A stretch of 64,000 nucleotides of DNA, from NCBI GenBank assembly GCA_024663395.1, contig JANFAH010000006.1, positions 1,116,001-1,180,000 on the forward strand. The letters are read 5' to 3'. Below are positions 1-11,097 of this stretch, piece after piece (the stretch's first letter is position 1; each line of letters starts with the position of its first letter). This stretch comes from Pisolithus tinctorius. Its lineage: Eukaryota; Basidiomycota; Agaricomycetes; Boletales; Pisolithaceae. The notes under the pieces are model-generated. The model was not told the origin of the DNA. It worked only from the letters and a program-made list of their open reading frames with translations, and searched no databases. Both the position numbers and the translations under genes were made by a program.

Positions 1-1970
1 GTGTTGACTCCAGTTGTGCAAACTTGGAGCCTAGACTCAACGTGTCTGCTCTTTCCAGCCTGAATTCATTAACCCCATATGTCACATTAGAAAACCCAGA
101 TTTACCTCAGCTTCATACTTTAGTGGACTCTGGTTCCATGCATTGTTTTATAGATAATCAATTTGCTAATCAACATTCATTTACCCCATACTCAGTCTCC
201 CCAATCTGACTCTGGCTTTTTGATGGAACATCCACCTTTACCATAACCCAAGCAGTAGATGTCAACATCCACTTCATGTCTGGCAATGTCACCCTGGTAA
301 CCCTGTATCTAGCTCCATTGGATTCTGAGTGTAAAGTAGTTCTTGGGCATAACTGGCTCACCCAATACAATCTGTTGATTGACTGGGTATTGAGCAGTAT
401 TACTTTCCAGACTCATACACAAGGAATGCCAATCCCATTGACACCCCCTGTAAGCCCAGTTTCCACCAGCCTCCCTGACTCCAGTCCTAGTGACCAACCT
501 GGCCTTGTGCCATCTGTACCAGTCTCTGACTCCCTGGCTCACACCCCCCTGAAGGCTCCTCTTGTTTCCCTAATCAATGCAGCTGCCTTTGTGCGTGCCT
601 GCAAACTTGAAGGATCTGTCCAGTTCCAACTTCAGCTCTGCCCCTCAGACTCAGCTCAAGCCCAATCGGCCTCAGCTTCCCCTCCTCCAGCCTTACCCAA
701 TGTACCAGAAGAGTACCATGATTTCGCTGATGTCTTCGGTAAAGCCAAGGCCTCGGCACTCCCACCTCACTGGGAGTATGACCTGAAAATAGAGCTTGAA
801 GAAGGAACAACCCTGCCTCTTGGCACCATCTACTTGCTCTCCCCAGTTGAGCTCCAAGCTCTCCAGACTTTCATTGATGAAAACCTCACTACCGGTTTCA
901 TTTGGCCTACTTCCTCCCCATATGCTGCACCAGTCCTCTTTGTTAAGAAGAAGGACAGCTCCCTCCGGCTTTGTGTAGACTTCCATGGTCTGAACAAAAT
1001 CACTAAGAAGGACCACTACCCACTCCTGCTCATCTCCTACCTATTAGATTCACCAAGCCAAGCCAAGATCTACACTAAGATTGATCTTTGGCATGCCTAC
1101 CATCTTGTCTGGATTGCCCTGGGCGATGAATGGAAGACCACATTCCAGACTCAGTATGGGTCTTATGAGTGGTTAGTAATGCCCTGGCCACCTTCCAGTG
1201 CTTTGTCAACACCATCTTCACAGATATGTTGGACATCTGTGTGGTTGTCTACCTAGATGACATTTTAATCTACTCTGGAGATAAGGAGTCTCATAAGCAG
1301 CATGTCTGAGAAGTCCTCCACCAGCTTCAGCTTCATGGCCTTTATGTGAAGCTGGAGAAATGTGAATTCCACTTGGACTCAGTCAAATATCTCAGTTTCC
1401 ACCTTTCCCCTGCTGGCCTCATGATGTCAAAGGAAAAAGTCCAGACCATCTGCAATTGGCCTGAGCCTTGCAAGGTCAAAGACATTCAATCTTTCCTCAG
1501 CTTCACCAACTTTTACCATTGTTTTATATTCAATTACTCAGGCATTGTCGTACCACTGACTCAGCTTACCTGCAAGGGGGCTCCTTGGAACTTTTCTGAG
1601 GAGTGCCACCAGTCATTCAATAACCTCAAGACCGCCCCTGGTAAGCTCGGGGCTAAGCCTGATGCCCTAACTAGATGATGGGATGTCTACCCCAAAGAGG
1701 GGGATAGTGGCTATGCCCGAGTGAACCTGCAAAATCTGAGACCAGTCTTCACCCAGGAGCAACTAGCGGTCTCCCTTCATGCAACATACCTTGAGTACCC
1801 AGTCTTATGAGCAGTTGCCTTAATGGATGTTGAAAGACTACACAATGATATCCTGACTGCACTGCCAGATGACCAAGTCTCACAAATCTGCCTGTCTGAC
1901 ATGTCTGATCCCTGGTGGTCAGTAGATGACACTGGCTTCCTTCAGCTTGATGGAAGGATCTACATGCCGG
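1..1970 (+). pseudogene. Element A pol, 5' segment (protease and RT, RNase H mostly deleted)
   Basis: Decayed Ty3/gypsy polyprotein, the same family as the intact pol at 34467-38117. The window opens inside the gag-pol junction. The protease D-S-G triad is encoded near 126-134 and the RT active site YLDD near 1248. Lesions visible: a TGA near 207, a small deletion with frameshift near 1183 that removes part of the FGLTNA motif, a TGA near 1306, and a deletion near 1636 that fuses the start of RNase H to its end (about 120 codons lost). More stops follow near 1675 and 1808. The frame breaks at 1970, where element B is inserted, and resumes at 11098. No function is expected from this copy. Confidence 0.9.
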
Positions 1971-2432
1971 TGTAGGAATAGGTAAAATGATGATACCTAG
2001 AATAGTAATAGTCAGTGATGGGCAAGTATATTGTGCTTGACCCAAAAGGGAGGTTCTCTCTGGAGAAAGAAGTGTAGTAAAAAGTAAAAAATGCGAACTA
2101 GAAAAAGGATACTTAGCTGTGCCTGTCTAATACTCTTGCCAGTCCTCCTGGCACTTTGGGTACTCCCCAAAGTAATAAATCTAACTTCAAAAACTTGCCA
2201 AAATGCGAGACTAAATCACCCTACTACTGAGGGCCTGTGACATGGATTGGTTCTTGGTAAACTGAACTTGTGCGAGCACAGCACACATGCTTAGTCAGCA
2301 ATGTGGCTGCTTGCCACCAAGTCCAGTGGTACAATGCAAAAACAAAAGAAGGAAACAAAACAAAGAAAACTCTCCACCCCTGAACTCATGCCCAGACTGC
2401 TTCTCCTAGGGAACTTGAACTCGTTCCCTACA
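1971..2432 (-). repeat. Element B left LTR (3' LTR in element orientation)
   Basis: 462-bp copy, nearly identical to 10635-11097. Ends are TGT...ACA. Its right boundary is exact because the other copy abuts element A sequence at the matching position. No clean polypurine tract touches it; the nearest purine-rich stretch on the minus strand is about 40 nt away, near 2470. Confidence 0.9.
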
Positions 2433-4067
2433 TCTGAGGGGCAGTTTAGAATTCGACTGTCCTCGGTCACTCTCCTCCCCACATGAACATCCTCGCCCTC
2501 ACACCTACTTCCCTCGACCTTTGAACACGGCACCTTGCCCCTCTAACCTCGCACTACTCAAACACGACTCCCTTCTCTCCCAAGACCTGCTCCCGACTTT
2601 GCAGAAAAAACCCTCTTGGTCCTCAAATCCTCTCGCCCTTGAACATAACCCTTTCCACCTGCAAAGTGCCACCTGGCCTCTCGAACACACACCCTGCCTC
2701 TCAAACACTCCCCTCAAGGCCCAAACCTCGAACCAAAAGACGACGGAGATAATCTCCAGGCAAGCGAACAAGTGAGTAATAAATCGAGTGCAGAGCAAGT
2801 CAATGACAGCTCTTCGAGGCACAGTCTCGGCGCAAACAGTAACATGGTGTGACACAGTGCCACAGCTGGTACAGCGGACATTTTCCCTTTATGAGGCAGC
2901 CCAAAGACGTATTTATGTACCTAAAACAAATCTCCATCAGTCGTGTATTTACTATCCTTAAATGCATATGTGCTCTCGACTACTGCTCGTCCTTAAGACG
3001 ATTTAGCACCAAGAAAAAACAACAGAACTTGAAATTATAAGTCAGGGTGAGTAGAATCACCTGAAGGCTGGCACAACTCGGTTGAGTGACATCGCACAAA
3101 GTAAAACTCATATTAAAAAAAAAACTATATATCAACCTGCTCACTGGGACTTTCACTTCGTCCATCTGTCCCATTCCCATTTCGACAGCCTCAACTCTCT
3201 GTGCATGTGTATGCTTGACTCCTCGTACTTCATCTGGCACTTCGCCTGGTGGCCAAAGCCCTCACACTAAGTGTCGCTGAGCAACTTCGAGTCGTCTGTC
3301 TTTGTTTGCTACTTTTTCAACCCTAGACACAAGGGACACTGACGTAGTATATGTTTGAACTAAAATAAAACCCGTCACCTTTAGTCTGTAGACTCTCGAG
3401 CTCTCTTCAGTGATAGGTCTTTGACCTCGACAGGTGTAGGTGCTAATTTCATTTGACCTTGGTTGTTGGCCATCAACCTCGCAGTCAGGCAGACAGAGTC
3501 TTGATACTAAGTGCCAATGAATGGCTTCGAGCCGTCCACCCCTGTCGATCACCTTTTCCTTCACACTAAAGTACCTGTACTTCGCAGTATAAAGTGTTTG
3601 AATCAAAACTAAAAAGGTCACCTGGACTTTGTATATCCCTTTCCTGAGTTTTGTCTTTAGGTCTTCGCACTTTGCTCATGAGCCCACACAGTCTTCTTCT
3701 CCTTCGGATACCAGTGGCTGTGCATCGTCTTCCTTGTATGTCTTAGACCTCTCCGCTCCAAGGACGTACTTCATTGCCTTCTTGTGTCGTCTTTTCCCTT
3801 CACCCCACTCAAAGTAGCATTGTCAGACCGCATTGACGGTCCACCATCTTATCTCGTATGTCATTGTACTCCAGTGTAGACGTCGGATCTTCCTATAGTT
3901 ACGCAGTTGTAAGTGATATGACACAAAACAGAAGAGAAAGTATGAGCCATCGAGCTCAGCGGGTGTATCTCCCATGCCTCTCTCCCATTGAACATCTACT
4001 GTTGCTTCAAACAACCATCGTTTGGTGATAAATCGAGTCCCTGTTGCTTCGTGTAGTGGTTCATATA
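2433..4067. other. Element B interior, non-coding or decayed
   Basis: No convincing gene. A minus-strand open stretch at 2505-2855 is made of short degenerate repeats and matches nothing I know. Two copies of a roughly 250-bp direct repeat occur at about 3262-3400 and 3505-3640. A further unit near 3905-3960 carries the same pseudo-palindromic GAGCCATCGAGCTCAG core as the array at 6780-8600, so this is probably the distal, more degraded end of that array, cut off by palindrome P1. Confidence 0.5.
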
Positions 4068-5640
4068 CAGTGAGGGACAAAAGCGTTGCAATGTTTGTGA
4101 GGTGTGACTTGTTGCTGATGTAGCTCAGGCTATTCTGTACAGATAATCATGATACCTATACCATTGGAAAGGGGTGACTATAAGCTTTCCAGAGCACTAA
4201 GGTTCAGTCCAAACAAAGCAATACATGCTTAGATACACCCTATTCTTTCCAAAAGGTGCATTGCAACGCTTTTGTCCCTGACTGGTGAAATCATGAAATG
4301 TGACCTTTTGATGGGATTGAGGGCATGGAGGATGGGAAAAAATGATTACATAATAAACCACATGATTGTCCAGATGATTTGTCAGCATGTAAACAATGAC
4401 AAACATTGGACTTGTACCATTAATCCTCCCTCTTTTACCACAACTCATGAAATCATCTCTTTAGCTCACATGGTCATTTTCTCAAGGAATTCTTATCAAA
4501 TACTGGTGGCCACCACAGTGCCATCAGTATAACATGCTCTCAGATCCATCAGTCCCTCAAAAAACTTGCTGTCAGTCATTTCCTGGACTGTTTCCCCCAC
4601 CATGCCTGATGTGATCTGGGACTAATCAGTACTTGGAAGGCTGAAAATGTTATGGAGGTCAGTCTGGCACTTCAGAACATGATGTACAAACCAGTCCCCT
4701 CTCAACCAATGCATTTCTGGCACAGGGACAGTGGTATGGAAGTTAGGGCAAGACAAAATCCTCTTTACCCCTGGGCATCATCAGAAGGATATGCTACTGA
4801 ACTACCATGGAGCAGAATCCTGTGCTTCCATCTGGCCCTGAATATTGCCTTTGGTCACATATGACCAAATAATCCTTCCCCAGTCATCTACAGTTCAGAT
4901 CAGAGCAAGATCTAGTGAACCCTCTTATGGTGCTCAGAGCACAAGGAGGTTTTGTCTCACCCCAACCTCCATATCAGTGTTCCTGTGCCAGAAATGCATT
5001 GGTTGAGAGGGGACTGGTTTGTACATCATGTTCTGAAGTGCCAGACTGACCTCCATAACATTTTCAGCCTTCCAAGTACTGATTAGTCCCAGATCACATC
5101 AGGCATGGTGGGGGAAACAGTCCAGGAAATGACTGACAGCAGGTTTTTTGAGGGACTGATGGATCTGAGAGCATGTTATACTGATGGCACTGTGGTGGCC
5201 ACCAGTATTTGATAAGAATTCCTTGAGAAAATGACCATGTGAGCTAAAGAGATGATTTCATGAGTTGTGGTAAAAGAGGGAGGATTAATGGTACAAGTCC
5301 AATGTTTGTCATTGTTTACATGCTGACAAATCATCTGGACAATCATGTGGTTTATTATGTAATCATTTTTTCCCATCCTCCATGCCCTCAATCCCATCAA
5401 AAGGTCACATTTCATGATTTCACCAGTCAGGGACAAAAGCGTTGCAATGCACCTTTTGGAAAGAATAGGGTGTATCTAAGCATGTATTGCTTTGTTTGGA
5501 CTGAACCTTAGTGCTCTGGAAAGCTTATAGTCACCCCTTTCCAATGGTATAGGTATCATGATTATCTGTACAGAATAGCCTGAGCTACATCAGCAACAAG
5601 TCACACCTCACAAACATTGCAACGCTTTTGTCCCTCACTG
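4068..5640. mobile_element. P1: 1.57-kb palindromic Tc1/mariner-like element
   Basis: Flanked by TA on both sides (4066-4067 and 5641-5642), as for Tc1/mariner insertions. It begins CAGTGAGGGACAAAAGCG and ends with the reverse complement. Arms 4068-4726 and 4982-5640 (659 bp each) are almost perfect inverted copies; I saw one C/T difference. The loop is 4727-4981. Each arm holds an internal inverted copy of the terminal motif about 215 bp from its end (near 4258-4285 and its mirror), so each outer segment resembles a small MITE. The identical 83- and 86-residue open frames in both arms resemble no family I recognise. No transposase is visible. Confidence 0.85.
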
Positions 5641-5670
5641 TACACCCTGTACCTCCAGGCTTGATAGCCT

Positions 5671-6471
5671 TCACCCGTACTCATTGTATACTCCTGTAAA
5701 GTCTAAGATATAACCCAGCCCTCTAATTGCGACGAAGAATGCTTGTCCATTGCTTCTAGAATGGATGGCTGGGTGCTCCAGTTCATGTGGGTTGAATGGG
5801 GTGTTGAACGTGGATAGGATGGATTCAGCATTGGGTGGTGGTGTGACATAGGGATCGAGTTTCCACATGGAGCCATGTATTGTGCAGTGATATTTGGTTG
5901 CAGCACATATGGGAGGGAGAGCGCAGTGTAGAGACTCGATGAACACAGCCATAGTACTTTTGGGGTCTAGTTTGGGTTCACTCGACATGGTAGAGTGGTA
6001 AGGCAGTAGATTACATGCCTCGAATGGCTTGTGCAAATAGGATGTCTGTCCATCGACATTCACAATGTCAGTGCTATTAAACACGATGCCTGCGGAACTC
6101 GTGCAGACGAGCCTACAGATGCCAGCTGTGGTAGCTGCATTGACAACGGCTCAGGTGCCCTTGATGTTGGCCTCGATGTAGATGGGGGGGTCCTTCGTGC
6201 CTCGCTGTAGTGAGGTATTCCATATAGTATATATAACGCCTGATCTCTTCAATATATCCAACACGTCCTGTTCATCTGTGATGTCTCCCAAATAAAATGA
6301 GACTTCGCTGTGTCTCTGGACAACATCCAACCCAGGGACGGCGTCTCCCTTTGCTAACTGTTCTATGATTCCTTGACCTACAAACTTGCTTCGATCGGCA
6401 GTAAGGTAAGTGTCTCCATCTCGAAGGGCAATGGTCATTGGTCTTGATGTGAGCCTTCGTACTGTAGGCAT
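5671..6471 (-). pseudogene. ERG26-like sterol 4-alpha-carboxylate 3-dehydrogenase fragment
   Basis: Captured and decayed host-gene fragment of the NAD-dependent 3-beta-HSD/ERG26 family, which oxidises and decarboxylates 4-methyl sterol intermediates at the ER. The recognisable parts, in order, are a degraded Rossmann start, the motif DVVQRHSEVSFYLGDITDEQ, KDPPIYIEANIKGT, then after one in-frame TGA near 6148 the stretch AGICRLVCTSSAG and FNSTDIVNVD. Near the 5' part of the window segment a remnant NGQAFF motif follows. The middle of the enzyme, including the YxxxK region, is not recognisable. It lies inside element B in the same orientation as gag. Family assignment is by motif recall, not by search. 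Confidence 0.72.
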
Positions 6472-8600
6472 GCTGTTGCTTGAAGATCTGTCAACACTCT
6501 GTAAAATCTTGCATTCCCTAAAATGTTGTAGCTGTAAGTAAAATGCTAGAAAGAAAAGCCTAGAACTTGGGCCTTTGAGCCCATTCAGTGTGGTCTCGAT
6601 ATGCCTTGTGTGTCGTGCGTGAAGTTGCAACTCTGAAATCCTCTGTTGTGCCGCTATTCGTATTAAGTCTTGCGTGCAATTCCATAGAGTCGCTTCGAAC
6701 TTGCTCCCTGCGACATTTTGTGGTCGATGTTCTTGTAGCACTGTAAGGCAATGTGGACTTCCTGCTAAGTCGTTGTTCACTCTAGAATAATGTACTCATA
6801 AGTAAACAGTTGCGAAATGAAAATAAAGACATGGGCCATCAGGCTCCATTTCCATGCTCATTGGATCTTGTATGTTCGAAGATTGCTGTTGTAATTCGAA
6901 CCATAGTTGTCGCTCTAGTCCTGCTGTACTTCCACACAATCTTCATTCGTAGACCATCATAGATGCTTGGAAAAGAACTGCTGGGGCGTTGGTCATGCTT
7001 CGTTGCATATACCCATCTTCCCTAGAATAGAAACACTGTAAGTAAAACGCATTGAAATCCAAATGAAACCTTGAGCCACAGTGCTCAGTATCTGCGCTCA
7101 TTGCACCTTGTCGTGTACATCTGTTCTTCCTAGAGTAACATAGTTGTAAGAAAAATGTTCTGAATCCAAAATAAACCCCAGAGCCATCAGGCTCAGTATC
7201 CACACTCGTCAGACCTCGTATCCTCGGTGATCGCTGTCGAAGACTGAACTGTAGTCCTTGCGATTGTCTTGCTGTACTTCCTCACGTCCCTTGTTCGTAG
7301 ACCGTTGTAGATTCTTGAACGGCGATCGCTGTTCATCATAGATAGTCGGCTTCCCTAGAACAATGAAGATGTAAGTAAAGTATCCTAGAATCAAAACAGA
7401 ACTCCGAGCGTTCAAGCTCAGTGGTCTCCATCGTGCTTCGTTCCCTTTGGATGGCTGTCCCTGCCTCGCACAGCCTTCGACCCTCACCAAGCACCATCGC
7501 CATCATCATTGCACTTAACATTGCCATCGTTGTCATCTCTGCTGTTGCTGTAGTTGTTGCCATTGTCATCGTTGTAACCATTGCTGTCGCAGTTGCTAGT
7601 CTGTATGCTATCTTCAAGCCTTCGGCTTGTTCTATCCACTCGCCCCATTTGTAGTAATACCATTGTATCGTGTCACATAGCATCTTCTTGATGGTTCGCT
7701 GTCTTTCCTCGTAGACTGTCGTAGTTCCTCGCACTGCGATAGTTGTCTGTTGTAGACATCTGGCTTCACTAGAACAACCAGGATGTAAGTAAAACATGCA
7801 GAAATCGAAGCAAACCATTGAGCCATCAGGCTCAGTACCTGTGCTCCTTGCACCTTGTCTCCATAAAATGACTATTTTCTCTTCGTGCAGCCTTTGATCT
7901 GTGTTGAACGTTGTTGACGTCACTGTCACTCTCGTTGTCATTGCTCGCACTCTTCATTGCATACATCCATTTTTTCTAGAGTAGGATAGCTGTAAGTAGA
8001 CTGCTATGAAATCAAAACAAAACCCTGGGCCGAAATGCTCAATATCTGCACTCGTCGCACCCTGTTTCCATCGGATGGCTCTTCTGGTCTTGTATGGCCT
8101 TTGATCCACACTAAGTAGGGTCATCGTCGTTCTTTGTATCACGATTGTTTGGATTTCCTTCGGTCTTCATCGTCTATACCCATTTTCCCTAGTGTAGAAA
8201 TGCTGTAAGTAAGATGCTATGGAATCGAAACAAAACCTTGGGCTGTCAAGCCCAGTACACGTGCTCATTGCACCTTGTTTCCATAGAATGGCACATCCAA
8301 TCTTGCCTGGTCGTTGATCTGCACTCAGTGCAATCATCGTTGTTGTCGCTTGTATTGCGATCATTGCTGTTCGTCATAGATAGTTACCTTCCCTGGAATA
8401 ACATAGATGTAAGTAAGGCATCTCGAAATCAAAACATACCTCTGAGCCATTGAGCTCAGTATCCACACTTGTTGTGCATCGTTCCCATCGGATGGCACCT
8501 CCAACCTCGTACGGCCATTTATCTGCGCTAAGTAGGGTCGTCATCGTCGTTGCTGTCGCTCGGGTTGCTACCATTGTCATCCTTGCTGTTGTCGCCATTG
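6472..8600 (-). repeat. Intron-like tandem repeat array
   Basis: At least eight degenerate units, about 205-240 bp apart where regular (cores near 6829, 7072, 7181, 7407, 7824, 8030, 8240 and 8444). On the minus strand each has a coding-like stretch (DQRPY..., RAIRWKQGA, DTELDGS), a pseudo-palindrome (ACTGAGCTCAATGGCTCAG at 8444), then about 48-56 nt that resemble an intron: a GT donor (GTATGT once, GTTTTG-like elsewhere), TTACTTAC as a branch-point candidate, and a final CTAG or CCAG. Several of these segments are a multiple of three and stop-free, so they could also be read through. Stops such as TGA in CGATGA look like CpG decay. Confidence 0.65.
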
Positions 8601-8607
8601 CTCATAG

Positions 8608-9798
8608 TCACGGTAACTTCCACACAGTATGCCACTCACCCCATTCTTCATATTCTTTGATCGCCACGATCTTGCATAGTCGGCCTGTAACAGTAGAGTC
8701 GTCAGTATGTAGTACTTGAGTGTGCACGGCCACAATGCGCTGAGCGGTCACGTGACTCCGCTTAGTCAACATTGCTGGACTTCCTCTACAAGTCCTAATA
8801 CTGAGTGCATGCATCGATTCTCTCGACGGATTCTTGAATAAAATATATATTGCTGGCACCACACTGCTGTGGAACATTTCAAGTGCGAGGTTGTCCACCC
8901 TTGCCGTGTGCTTCAACATTTCGATTTGCAAAATTTCTTCTGGTGGCTTCCTTCATATGACGAGCCTCGATGGCTTCTCGATCTTGATCCTCTCTGCAAT
9001 AACCCTCAACTCAGCATGATTCACATGCTGTGGCATCCTGTGCGAGCCAATGACCTCCTTGTCTGCTGCCCTTTTCGCTTTGGGACTGTCTGTGAGCACT
9101 TTGAGCCCCTCGACTTCAACTCCTGTGGGCTTCAGGTGTTCTTCGAGCCTTTCTGCTTCGAACTCGAGTGGTATCTTTGATACAAATAGGTCGTTGGTTA
9201 ACTGATGTGTATATCTGCTGACTGCAGGAACTCCGAGGCCACTTCTTTCATTGCCTCGACCTCTTAGGTAGGACTCCTGTAGTAACACACCAGTAGCCAT
9301 CAGAGAAGCTCGATACAAACAAAACGAAAAACCCCTTTGTGTGTTGTAATTCGCCTTGAATTCAAATGGGACTTTCGTTGTGAGCGGTTCCTCCACCAAT
9401 GCTGTTTCGACTCACTCGAGTTCTACTGCTTCCTGTAACTCAGTAGTCAGTATTCTGTCTGTACTTGAAGAAAACTCTTCCATCTCAAAACAGGTCATTG
9501 CAGCTGCTTCGACGAGCCTGCCAGGGCTTCGGTCCTCACTATTTGTCTTCTCAGGTGGGCTGCGTGGCTGTGCACGACTTGTTGAAACTAACTTTGGTAC
9601 TTTCTCGCACTCTATGTATCCTGATAACTCTGTAGATCCCTGTATATTGGATGTCAGTGAGTCATGTGTAGCTGTAGGCAGAAAACACTTCGTAGATAGA
9701 TGTTGCTTGTCTGAACTTGATTCTGGGTCACTTCGTGGCTCATAGTAGTCTCCTGTGCTTGTTTGCGCTCGCTCTGAGCAAAATCCTTTGTGTAGTAG
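8608..9798 (-). pseudogene. Element B gag, C-terminal part and downstream extension, decayed
   Basis: Continuation on the minus strand of the gag frame that starts at 10338, broken by a few stops. Open blocks at 9399-8953 and 8931-8608 are charged and contain no zinc knuckle or protease motif that I can see. The frame then runs into the repeat array, so in the original element the array may have been fused to gag. No known domain recognised. Confidence 0.45.
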
Positions 9799-10338
9799 TC
9801 ATGTTGCTGCATACGTTACTTGCTGCATGGGCCATGGATCGTCAGAATGTCGCTGTCGATTGTCGTGCTGCATTTTCCAAATGATTTTGCACCAAAATTC
9901 CTTGTCGAAGCCTTGTAAATAGAGGTCTTCGAGCTCGTCAGCCTCGAGTTGCTTCGAAACCTGTAGATATGTTGCTAAATCTAGAAAATAGAGTCTGTAG
10001 TTCATCAGTTCTTCCTCTGTATGAATTTCTCTTCTTGCTTGGCTGTCAACAAGGCTGTAAAGGTCATTCCTCGAGTACTGTTGATCCATTTTCCAGGACC
10101 CAGGATACAAACACGCAATGGCCACCACAAATTCGGGCCAACTCAGCTGATCTTCAATGAATTCATACCATGAATCTGAGACCTCGCCGCTTGCATACCA
10201 GCAAACCCATTTTGCCCATTCTTGGTCATCGAAGCAATTCTCGTGCTCGCAAAGACTTCGAACCTCTTCGAAATACCTAAAAAGGTCAGATGCACACCCT
10301 GAGAACCATGGTGCATCCCTTGAATGCCTCGGTGGCAT
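9799..10338 (-). pseudogene. Element B gag, N-terminal capsid-like region (MPPR type)
   Basis: The 179-codon open frame starts MPPRHSRDAPWFSG and has the layout of a gag common in Agaricomycete Ty3/gypsy elements: R/K-rich start, a DLFRYFEEV helix, a WVCWYASGEVSD-like block, a LYPG motif, and a GFDKEFWCKI block. Gag would form the particle that packages element RNA. It begins about 300 bp inside the right LTR, which fixes element B as minus-oriented. The frame ends at a TGA (9799) inside ACATGACTA. The A/E and D gags at 38177 and 23026 have a different sequence, so B belongs to another lineage. Confidence 0.75.
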
Positions 10339-10615
10339 TCCCTCGAGTTCTCTCGGTGCATTCTCATGACTTCTTCGCAGAAATTTGACTATTAATTTGC
10401 CTTCAGACTTGCTTCTCGGCTCGAGGGATCTTCAACTTAGATACTTGCTCGACATTTGCTGCTTGAAAAATAGCTCTGAAAATTTTCCAAATTCCTGAGA
10501 GTAGACTGTAGCTAGAATCGAGATTCTGAACACTTAGCTTGTCCAAACCCAATCCAGAAAAACTTTTGTGTGGTGATAAAGCGGTGGCTTCTTTCCCCAA
10601 AATGAACAGAACCCC

Positions 10616-10632
10616 CCTCGCAGTGGGCTCCA
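10616..10632 (-). promoter_or_regulatory. Element B primer-binding site
   Basis: On the minus strand, two bases after the LTR end, comes TGGAGCCCACTGCGAGG. Starting with TGG it could pair with the CCA end of a host tRNA. I cannot name the tRNA. This differs from elements C, D and E, which lack a TGG site. Confidence 0.6.
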
Positions 10633-10634
10633 GA

Positions 10635-11097
10635 TGTAGGAATAGGTAAAATGATGATACCTAGAATAGTAATAGTCAGTGATGGGCAAGTATATTGTGC
10701 TTGACCCAAAAGGGAGGTTCTCTCTGGAGAAAGAAGTGTAGTAAAAAGTAAAAAATGCGAACTAGAAAAAGGATACTTAGCTGTGCCTGTCTAATACTCT
10801 TGCCAGTCCTCCTGGCACTTTGGGTACTCCCCAAAGTAATAAATCTAACTTCAAAAACTTGCCAAAATGCGAGACTAAATCACCCTACTACTGAGGGCCT
10901 GTGACATGGATTGGTTCTTGGTAAACTGAACTTGTGCGAACACAGCACACGTGCTTAGTCAGCAATGTGGCTGCTCGCCACCAAGTCCAGTGGTACAATG
11001 CAAAAACAAAAGAAGGAAACAAAACAAAGAAAACTCTCCACCCCTGAACTCATGACCCAGACTGCTTCTCCTAGGGAACTTGAACTCGTTCCCTACA
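10635..11097 (-). repeat. Element B right LTR (5' LTR in element orientation)
   Basis: 463-bp copy of the LTR at 1971-2432. Differences by eye are a G/A, two CpG-type changes (CACATGC/CACGTGC and TTGCC/TCGCC) and one extra A. Its right edge abuts CTGGACTCAAATG of element A. Confidence 0.9.

Larger units (their letters stand above)
1971..11097 (-). mobile_element. Element B: gag-only LTR retrotransposon inserted in element A
   Basis: Two direct LTRs (462 and 463 bp) begin TGTAGGAATA and end TTCCCTACA on the + strand. They flank about 8.2 kb and interrupt the pol of element A, which reads across the junction. The flanks CCGG (1967-1970) and CTGG (11098-11101) fit a 4-bp target duplication with one C-to-T change. 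Orientation is minus: a gag remnant starts at 10338 beside the right LTR, and a TGG-starting primer-binding site lies at 10616-10632. I find no protease, RT or integrase. By eye the LTRs differ at about four positions, so insertion looks recent, although the interior is decayed. It was presumably mobilised in trans. Confidence 0.85.

Noticed and set aside
4272..5436. Identical 86-residue frames on opposite strands (4272-4532 and 5176-5436), and 83-residue frames in the other arms
   Set aside because: They are mirror images of the same palindrome arm, have no known motif and no independent sign of coding. Treated as part of P1.
7421..7654. Hydrophobic + strand frame of 77 codons resembling a membrane segment
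   Set aside because: It arises from trinucleotide-rich sequence of the repeat array; the coding-like strand is minus.
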